39,663 bases of DNA from the NCBI GenBank assembly GCA_034926605.1, contig JAYFQV010000003.1, positions 1-39,663 on the forward strand. The letters are read 5' to 3'. The notes beneath the pieces were generated by a model, which saw nothing but the letters and a program-made list of their open reading frames with translations, was not told where the DNA came from and searched no databases. Source of the stretch: CALXXL01 sp034926605 (GTDB lineage Bacteria > Verrucomicrobiota > Lentisphaeria > Victivallales > Victivallaceae). Shown piece after piece: positions 35,502 through 39,663 of the stretch (its first letter is position 1; the number at the start of each line of letters is the position of its first letter). The position numbers and the translations under genes are program-made.

Positions 35502-35530
35502 TTGAAAAGCATAACGCAATGCGTTATACT
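35502..35530 (+). promoter_or_regulatory. higBA promoter with a palindromic operator in the spacer
   Basis: TTGAAA (35502-35507) and TATACT (35525-35530) are exactly 17 bases apart. The spacer and -10 overlap a perfect inverted repeat, ATAACGCA-A-TGCGTTAT (35511-35527). Binding of an antitoxin there would block RNA polymerase, as known for HigA autoregulation. It also shows that translation of higB starts at 35550, not within this stretch. Confidence 0.7.
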
Positions 35531-35549
35531 ATATGCGAAAGGTGAAAAT

Positions 35550-35831
35550 ATGATAATCGGATTCCGTGACCGCGAGGCGGAAAAAATATTTAACGCCGAA
35601 CGTTCTAAAAAGTTACCCGGAGACATTCAGGCTGCGGCGCGCCGAAAGCTGCTGATGCTTGACGCCGCCATAGCGGTTGACGATTTGAAGAATCCGCCGG
35701 GCAATCACTTTGAGGCATTGCACGGTGATCGCGATGGCTGGTACAGTATTAGGGTAAACAGCAAGTGGCGCATTTGCTTCACATGGAGTGACGCGGGCGC
35801 GGACGGCGTGGAAATTGTGGATTATCACTGA
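35550..35831 (+). CDS. higB: HigB-like toxin (RelE superfamily mRNA interferase)
   Basis: A 93-residue protein of the HigB/RelE fold. It shows GFRDREAEKIF at the start, RKLLMLDAAIAVDDLKNPPG, then FEALHGDRDGWYSIRVNSKWRICF, the strand block with the conserved WYSIRVN..WRICF motif of host-inhibition toxins. HigB cleaves ribosome-bound mRNA. ATG 35550 has AAAGGTG at the right distance; the frame extends upstream but that part is promoter. The gene order toxin first, antitoxin second, is the HigBA hallmark. Confidence 0.9.
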   Translation: MIIGFRDREAEKIFNAERSKKLPGDIQAAARRKLLMLDAAIAVDDLKNPPGNHFEALHGDRDGWYSIRVNSKWRICFTWSDAGADGVEIVDYH

Positions 35832-35849
35832 TCCGATTGGAGGTGCGTT

Positions 35850-36173
35850 ATGACTAGAGAAAAAAAAGAGTATCTTGATCCCGTGCATCCGGGCGAAGTT
35901 TTGCGGCTTGAATTCATGGAGCCTTTGGATATTTCCCAAAACAAACTGGCGCGTGAAATTCAGGTGCCGCCGCGTCGAATAAACGAGATCGTTCACGGGC
36001 ATCGGGGGATTACTGCCGATACCGCAATGCGGCTTGGCCGGTATTTCAGCGTGTCGCCCGAGTTCTGGCTCAATCTCCAAACCCGCTATGAGCTGGATTG
36101 TGTGAAGCGTTCGGAGCATAGCAGAATCTTTGCCGCAATCAAGGCATTCAAACCGGCGGCGGCGATGCTTTAA
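35850..36173 (+). CDS. higA: HigA-like antitoxin (XRE-family HTH)
   Basis: A 107-residue protein that begins with the HigA signature DPVHPGEVLRLEFM, continues with an XRE helix-turn-helix (ISQNKLAREIQVPPRRINEIVHGHRG) and ends with the typical SVSPEFWLNLQTRYELD. It neutralises HigB and, as a dimer, should repress the operon at the palindrome in its promoter. TTGGAGGTGCG precedes the ATG; a nearly identical start region recurs at 36303. Eighteen bases separate it from higB. A terminator follows about 60 bases downstream. Confidence 0.93.
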   Translation: MTREKKEYLDPVHPGEVLRLEFMEPLDISQNKLAREIQVPPRRINEIVHGHRGITADTAMRLGRYFSVSPEFWLNLQTRYELDCVKRSEHSRIFAAIKAFKPAAAML

Positions 36174-36229
36174 CTGATTTTACTGGGCATGCTGCGGCAT
36201 GGTATGGCGCGGCATGGCACGGCAAGGTG

Positions 36230-36258
36230 GGACCCAATTTGCGTTGGGTCCTTTTTTT
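36230..36258 (+). terminator. Intrinsic terminator of higBA
   Basis: GGACCCAA (36230-36237) pairs with TTGGGTCC (36244-36251) around a 6-base loop and is followed directly by seven T residues. It ends the higBA transcript. Just before it is a GGCATGG-rich repetitive stretch (36187-36227). Confidence 0.88.
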
Positions 36259-36262
36259 GTGC

Positions 36263-36291
36263 TTGCATTTGGGCATCCCCCGCATTATGTT
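36263..36291 (+). promoter_or_regulatory. Candidate promoter of the small-gene cluster
   Basis: TTGCAT (36263-36268) and TATGTT (36286-36291) are 17 bases apart, directly after the higBA terminator and 25 bases before the next start codon. Box similarity is modest. Confidence 0.35.
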
Positions 36292-36315
36292 GATTGACAA
36301 CCTTGGAGGTGCCTT

Positions 36316-36495
36316 ATGACAACGCAAATTACATTCAAAATCGAAGTCGTAACCCCGGAGCAGGTAAGTCTAGCCGTCCGTGCCAGAATCGAGACATTCA
36401 CCAGATTGCGCAATCTACGTTTCGGCGAATTTATGGTTAAGCGAGCCGAACAACTCCAAAAAGAACGGGAGAGCAAAAATGAAAAGCCCAATTGA
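36316..36495 (+). CDS. Small hypothetical protein (59 aa)
   Basis: Starts MTTQITFKIEVVTPEQVSLA and ends with a basic, charged helix (VKRAEQLQKERESK). TTGGAGGTGCC lies at the ideal distance before the ATG, nearly the same as before higA, which makes translation likely. No family recognised; possibly a small alpha-helical DNA-associated protein. It overlaps the next small gene by 17 bases. First of a run of four overlapping or closely packed tiny genes. Confidence 0.55.
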   Translation: MTTQITFKIEVVTPEQVSLAVRARIETFTRLRNLRFGEFMVKRAEQLQKERESKNEKPN

Positions 36496-36649
36496 AATTG
36501 AAGTTGAAGTCGTATGGGTCCGCGAAGAAGATGTATCTCCGGAAAATATGGCTCGAATCAGGAAAAGTTCCGTAAAACTGCAAGAAACCGTCGGCAGAAT
36601 TCTATACGCGCGCGGGCAGCGGATGTTAGCCAATGGCGAATTCAAATAA
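36479..36649 (+). CDS. Small hypothetical protein (56 aa)
   Basis: Starts MKSPIEIEVEVVWVREEDVS after GGGAGAG, inside the end of the previous gene and in another frame. The open frame runs further upstream to 36380, but the ribosome site favours ATG 36479. Its opening (I-E-V-E-V-V) resembles the opening of the preceding protein (I-T-F-K-I-E-V-V), so the pair may be diverged tandem copies. Function unknown. Confidence 0.5.
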   Translation: MKSPIEIEVEVVWVREEDVSPENMARIRKSSVKLQETVGRILYARGQRMLANGEFK

Positions 36650-36854
36650 AACTGCTTCGGGTTGCCATAAAAAAACGGAACTTTCAGAACTTTCCGAATA
36701 CTGTCGGAAGGCGCTTGAAATGCTAAACGGCGCGGGCTATATTAAACTCGTTGCGACTGGAAACGCAACCGCCAAAAGTTTTCAATCGGAGTGGTTCCCG
36801 GTAAAAGGCGTAAAACGGAAAACTTTTTTATGCTTGGTTTTGCCGTTTCCGTGA
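36633..36854 (+). CDS. Small hypothetical protein (73 aa)
   Basis: Starts inside the end of the preceding gene (17-base overlap). It contains TELSELSEYCRKALEMLNGA, a likely helix, and a Lys-rich C-terminal part with a hydrophobic tail. No family recognised. Support is only the overlapping start and the gene-dense setting, so it is the least certain of the group. Confidence 0.4.
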   Translation: MANSNKTASGCHKKTELSELSEYCRKALEMLNGAGYIKLVATGNATAKSFQSEWFPVKGVKRKTFLCLVLPFP

Positions 36855-36936
36855 AACGCTGGCCTAACTACCCGGCGCAAGGTGTTCCAGCACCGACCGG
36901 GAGCGGCTTTTTAGCCCAAGCGAGGAAGCCCTAAAG

Positions 36937-37137
36937 ATGGAAAACGTTGCTACGCCGACCGCCGGAACACGAATTGCCGGAACCGCTCAACTCACCTTCA
37001 ACATCAGCGACCGCGAGCTGTCGGGCTATATTTTTGCGGTTGCCCGTAAAACCGGCATGTCGCCGCAGGCGGTCGCGCTGGAGCTGATGCGCTCCGGGTA
37101 TCGCCGAGCTAAAATTTTTTACCCCCAGAAAGGATAA
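36937..37137 (+). CDS. Small hypothetical protein (66 aa), possible ribbon-helix-helix
   Basis: Starts after GAGGAAG. The middle (AQLTFNISDRELSGYIFAVA) followed by RKTGMSPQAVALELMRSGY reads as a beta strand and two helices, the plan of a ribbon-helix-helix DNA-binding protein. It lies three bases before a HicB-like gene and would be its co-transcribed partner in place of HicA. It lacks the HicA catalytic histidine and GSH motif, so it is not HicA. Confidence 0.5.
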   Translation: MENVATPTAGTRIAGTAQLTFNISDRELSGYIFAVARKTGMSPQAVALELMRSGYRRAKIFYPQKG

Positions 37138-37140
37138 CAA

Positions 37141-37413
37141 ATGGAAAAAAGAACGTATTTCTTGGCTGTTTACAAGGCCGCAGAAGGCGGCTATTGGTGC
37201 CGGTTTCCGGACTTTCACGGCGTGAACGATCAAGGGGAAACCTTGGAAGAAACCGTAATCAACGCGAAGTCGCTGTTGAATTTCGCGGTCAAAGAAATGT
37301 TGGATGCCGGTCAGCCCCTGCCGGAACCGGCGGAGGGCGAAGCGCTGCTGGCGAAACTTGATCCGGAGAACGGAACTCCGGATTGCGTAGTGCCGGTAAC
37401 GGTCGCGATTTAA
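37141..37413 (+). CDS. HicB-like protein without HicA
   Basis: A 90-residue protein of the HicB partly degraded RNase H-like fold: FLAVYKAAEGGYWCRFPDFHGVNDQGETLEETVINAKSLL is the family pattern (Y-x-V-x3-EGGY-x-V-x-FPD-x2-G then G-x-T-x-EEA). HicB normally neutralises the HicA mRNA interferase encoded next to it. No HicA-like gene is adjacent, so this is an orphan antitoxin or regulator, as seen on some phages. AGAAAGGA precedes the ATG. A strong terminator follows. Confidence 0.8.
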   Translation: MEKRTYFLAVYKAAEGGYWCRFPDFHGVNDQGETLEETVINAKSLLNFAVKEMLDAGQPLPEPAEGEALLAKLDPENGTPDCVVPVTVAI

Positions 37414-37439
37414 AACTCCAGCCCGTTATCCCGCCAGAG

Positions 37440-37464
37440 CCGAGGTTGACCGCCTCGGTTTTTT
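37440..37464 (+). terminator. Intrinsic terminator after the hicB-like gene
   Basis: CCGAGG (37440-37445) pairs with CCTCGG (37453-37458) around a 7-base loop and is followed by six T residues, a G and more T. It closes the small-gene transcript and separates it from the sigma-region-2-like gene, which therefore should have its own promoter. Confidence 0.85.
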
Positions 37465-37509
37465 GTTTTTGAAAAAAGGGTATATATGTTCTTGTGGAGG
37501 TTCTTTTTT

Positions 37510-37800
37510 ATGACGCGGGAAGAAGCCGAAAAACTAATTTTAAGCGAGGCCATCGCTACGGATATTCGTTCACGCATAGCACTTCAAGCCCCGAGCCTGT
37601 CTTTCCATGACCGGCAAGACCTGACCCAAGACGCCCTGATTCTTTTATGGAAACAGCTGCCCGGATATGATCCCTCGCGTGGAGCCCCGACAACATTTTG
37701 CGCGACGGTCATTAATTCCGCGATAAGGGCCCATTTCCGCTACAGATCGCAAAACAAGCGCCGGGCATTGTTCGAGGCGGTACCATTGCCGGAGCAATAG
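37510..37800 (+). CDS. Sigma-70 region-2-only small protein
   Basis: A 96-residue protein. Residues about 35-90 (DRQDLTQDALILLWKQLPGY, then DPSRGAPTTFCATVINSAIR) match sigma-70 region 2 of ECF-like factors: the DL-x-QD-x-(F/L)-LW helix and the YDPSRG-x3-T(F/W) promoter-melting segment. There is no region 4 in the protein; it ends just after region 2. GTGGAGG sits nine bases before ATG 37510, which is preferred to an ATG at 37486 lacking a ribosome site. With the region-4-like protein at 34854-35117 it may form a two-piece sigma factor for the element's own promoters, as SigO-RsoA of Bacillus does. Confidence 0.7.
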   Translation: MTREEAEKLILSEAIATDIRSRIALQAPSLSFHDRQDLTQDALILLWKQLPGYDPSRGAPTTFCATVINSAIRAHFRYRSQNKRRALFEAVPLPEQ

Positions 37801-38086
37801 TTCGGGCTGTTGTCTACGAATATTTGGTTTAGAGTTATGGCTCGAGAAAGATATGGGGCGCGTATTATTCGGAGACGGGACCTAATTATATGAAACATGA
37901 TAGGTGTCGGTTTGACTGCGCTTTTTTAAGCTAAAAGTAAACCAAAGGTCCAATAGTGAAACAACTTTACCAGATATGGCTTAAGCATCCCGCTAAGGGG
38001 GCTCAATGATGCAATCTCATAGAAGAAAACAACGATGGCTCTATGGGCGGATTGTTTCCCCAACCAGGTTATTTGCACTGCAGTAA
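37801..38086. other. Gap between convergent genes, no gene recognised
   Basis: About 290 bases between the sigma-region-2-like gene (plus strand) and the right integrase (minus strand). No credible frame, terminator hairpin or tRNA is visible. If the two recombinases belong to two elements, their junction should be here or nearby, but I see no attachment-site copy. Confidence 0.4.
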
Positions 38087-39403
38087 TCAGGCTAATATAT
38101 CTATAATTGCAAGTAACTGTTTTTCCGTGGCGGTTTCGATTTTGTGGATGATGGTATTTCTATCGATCCGAGATTGCTCCTTGGTGTTAGTCAGCATCAG
38201 AAAAGATGGCAACTGCTTCATCTTTTCTCGCTTGGCTTCCAGAGTAGCATGGGCCGAGTAGTGCTTGGTCATATCTGGCGTTATGTGGCCGACGATGCTC
38301 TGTACTATCGATAGCGGGATACCATATAGCCCAGCATAGTAGCAAAAAGTGTGGCGGCACGAATGCAGATCTTTAACCGATACCGCTCGACTGCGCTTGG
38401 GAGGGATGCGCGTAGTCCGAATATCACAGTTTTTTTCTAGAAATTGCTTAATTCGATACGACACACCGGAACTGTTTTGCAAATACATAGCCGCATGTTC
38501 CGGTAAAACATATTCGGAATCGGAATCGGAGTGGTCGCGCAAAGTCATGAGATAATTTTTCAAAGGCGGCATAAGCGGAATTTCCACTGCATTCCTGGTT
38601 TTTCGCATTTGTTTTACAATTACCTCGTTTTTAAAGTCTATATCGCACCACTTCAAGGTACAAATATCGCCTTCACGTAAAGCCGTCGCAATTGCAATAG
38701 TGAATAGCGGTCGAGTGAATGAATCCACGTTATCACGGATGCTTAGTAGTTCATCCTCGGTAAACGCCTTGCGTCCTTCTTCCTCTTTGTCGAGTTTAGG
38801 AATCGCATTAAATGGGTTAGTCAATATTCCAGCATCGCGGGTCAACAAGGCAAAAACCTCCGCTAACACCTGCTGATAGGTATTTACGGTCTTAGGAGAT
38901 AAAATCCCGTGCAGCCGATAAGACCGTGGCCCCGTCAAGCGTGGTCCAGAATACGAAATTTCTTTGTCAAACCTACCGTTGGCACGTAGATGACGAATAT
39001 AGGCTTCGGCATGATTTACCTTTACATTACCAAGCAGAATCACATCCGGGAAATTAGCCCTCATAAACGCAACGAAATCATTCCAATATGCACGTTTTGC
39101 CCGAACTAATGTATCCGACGGCGTGCGTTTCTTCGGTTTTTGCAAAGAAAGTTCATATGCCTCACAAATTGTTATCGCTCGCGCTTCCGTTAGTTCGTCC
39201 CGAAAATTCTCCACCAATGCGCGAACATTTTTCTGAACTGCTGCTTTTTTAACAATATCAAGCATCTTCCTTTCATAATCTTCTGCCTGCTTTTTGGTGG
39301 TACAATTTTCACAGACTCCCCTATAGCGCCTCCCCGCATATGCGAAAGCGTAGTGGTATTCGACGGTATATCCGGCAGATGTTTTACGTTTTGCGACACT
39401 CAT
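38087..39403 (-). CDS. int: Tyrosine recombinase (integrase) next to tRNA-Arg fragment
   Basis: A 438-residue phage-type integrase, only distantly similar to the one at 29573-30949. Catalytic residues visible: R243 (ATALREGD), H347 and R350 (LHSCRHTF), H373 (VGHITPDM) and Y382 (KHYSAH). The N-terminal segment (SAGYTVEYHYAFAYAGRRYRG) is a basic arm-type DNA-binding part, with a core-binding domain in residues 85-205. The frame is open to 39481, but ATG 39403 gives a normal N-terminus; no strong ribosome site is seen. It faces inward with its 5' end toward the tRNA-Arg fragment 120 bases away, its probable target. Confidence 0.9.
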   Translation of the reverse strand: MSVAKRKTSAGYTVEYHYAFAYAGRRYRGVCENCTTKKQAEDYERKMLDIVKKAAVQKNVRALVENFRDELTEARAITICEAYELSLQKPKKRTPSDTLVRAKRAYWNDFVAFMRANFPDVILLGNVKVNHAEAYIRHLRANGRFDKEISYSGPRLTGPRSYRLHGILSPKTVNTYQQVLAEVFALLTRDAGILTNPFNAIPKLDKEEEGRKAFTEDELLSIRDNVDSFTRPLFTIAIATALREGDICTLKWCDIDFKNEVIVKQMRKTRNAVEIPLMPPLKNYLMTLRDHSDSDSEYVLPEHAAMYLQNSSGVSYRIKQFLEKNCDIRTTRIPPKRSRAVSVKDLHSCRHTFCYYAGLYGIPLSIVQSIVGHITPDMTKHYSAHATLEAKREKMKQLPSFLMLTNTKEQSRIDRNTIIHKIETATEKQLLAIIDILA

Positions 39404-39522
39404 ATTAAAGAATCTTATATTGCTCCTGCTTTTGCCTAATGTATCTGTTTTTTGCCACAATGCAAATTTAATCTGCCGCATTTATGCCACATTTTCATAA
39501 AGAACAAAATATATGAGGTTAT

Positions 39523-39577
39523 GAGCGTCTGGCTACGGACCAGAAGGTTGCGGGTTCGATTCCCTCCGGGCGTACCA
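39523..39577 (+). other. Orphan 3' fragment of tRNA-Arg(ACG), candidate attachment site
   Basis: The sequence matches the 3' two thirds of a tRNA-Arg: anticodon stem-loop TCTGG-CTACGGA-CCAGA (anticodon ACG), variable loop, T-loop GGTTCGATTCC and acceptor 3' strand ending in ACCA. No complementary 5' acceptor strand or D-arm lies upstream; the homology starts abruptly at GAGCGTCTGG. The T-stem has one mismatched pair, consistent with a non-functional copy. It should mark the right edge of an integrated element. Confidence 0.8.
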
Positions 39578-39663
39578 TTTTTGTAGTTCGACCATTATGG
39601 TTATGGAGCCATGATTCATTCCCAGTATCGCTATTTAATATTATATTGTGTGGCGATTAGTGA

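Noticed and set aside
39604..39616. TGGAGCCATGAT near the right end, similar to the tRNA-Thr 3' end (TGGAGCCAATGAT) at 29406
   Set aside because: Only 12 bases match, with a one-base deletion, and the similarity does not continue into the T-arm, so it is not a convincing second attachment site.
1..39663. CRISPR arrays, restriction systems or known defence islands
   Set aside because: No regularly spaced direct repeats of 25-40 bases and no methylase, nuclease or Cas motifs were seen; the only toxin-antitoxin signals are HigBA and the HicB-like gene.

Overview
The window carries two unlike halves from a Gram-negative bacterium that I cannot name with confidence. A Wzx/Wzy-type polysaccharide cluster headed by a NusG-like antiterminator, together with a DUF3987-type mobile element, fits groups such as Bacteroidota or the PVC/Lentisphaerota lineage, but this is inference. 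No rRNA, complete tRNA or housekeeping gene fixes the taxonomy.

Left half (about 0.66-22.6 kb, all on the minus strand, transcribed right to left): a surface-polysaccharide operon. It opens with a leader that holds a candidate promoter and an intrinsic terminator, then a NusG/RfaH/UpxY-like antiterminator. Next come a membrane-bound FlaA1/CapD-type dehydratase, a PglC/WcaJ-type initiating sugar-phosphate transferase, a WbuB-like glycosyltransferase and an SDR epimerase. The FnlA-FnlB-FnlC trio follows and should make UDP-N-acetyl-L-fucosamine. After these lie a GT4 enzyme, a Wzx flippase, a Wzy-like polymerase, a GT-C-type membrane protein split into two overlapping genes, another GT4, a hexapeptide acyltransferase, and two CapK/PaaK-like adenylate-forming enzymes on either side of a further glycosyltransferase. 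The picture is: repeat unit built on undecaprenyl phosphate, flipped, polymerised and acyl-decorated. An IS3-family orfA fragment lies at the far left.

Middle (22.7-29.3 kb): a decayed AlgX/AlgJ-like acetyltransferase gene (three nonsense codons and a frameshift), a complete IS630-family insertion sequence with TA target duplication, then a plus-strand group: UDP-GlcNAc 4-epimerase (WbpP type), a second FnlA-like dehydratase that starts at TTG, and an acyltransferase-3 membrane protein.

Right half (29.4-39.6 kb): a compact mobile region without visible structural, packaging or conjugation genes. It is bounded by two different orphan tRNA 3' fragments (Thr-CGT on the left, Arg-ACG on the right, in opposite orientation), each next to its own tyrosine recombinase. 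Between them are an ORFan, an excisionase-like HTH protein, a large primase/DUF3987 replication protein, an iteron-like repeat block with AT-rich DNA (candidate origin), a sigma-region-4-like small protein, a Cys-rich protein, a HigBA toxin-antitoxin pair with an operator inside its promoter, several tiny genes, an orphan HicB-like protein and a sigma-region-2-like protein. I regard this as a satellite- or plasmid-like integrative element. The possible split sigma factor and the origin-like block are the most novel items in the window.
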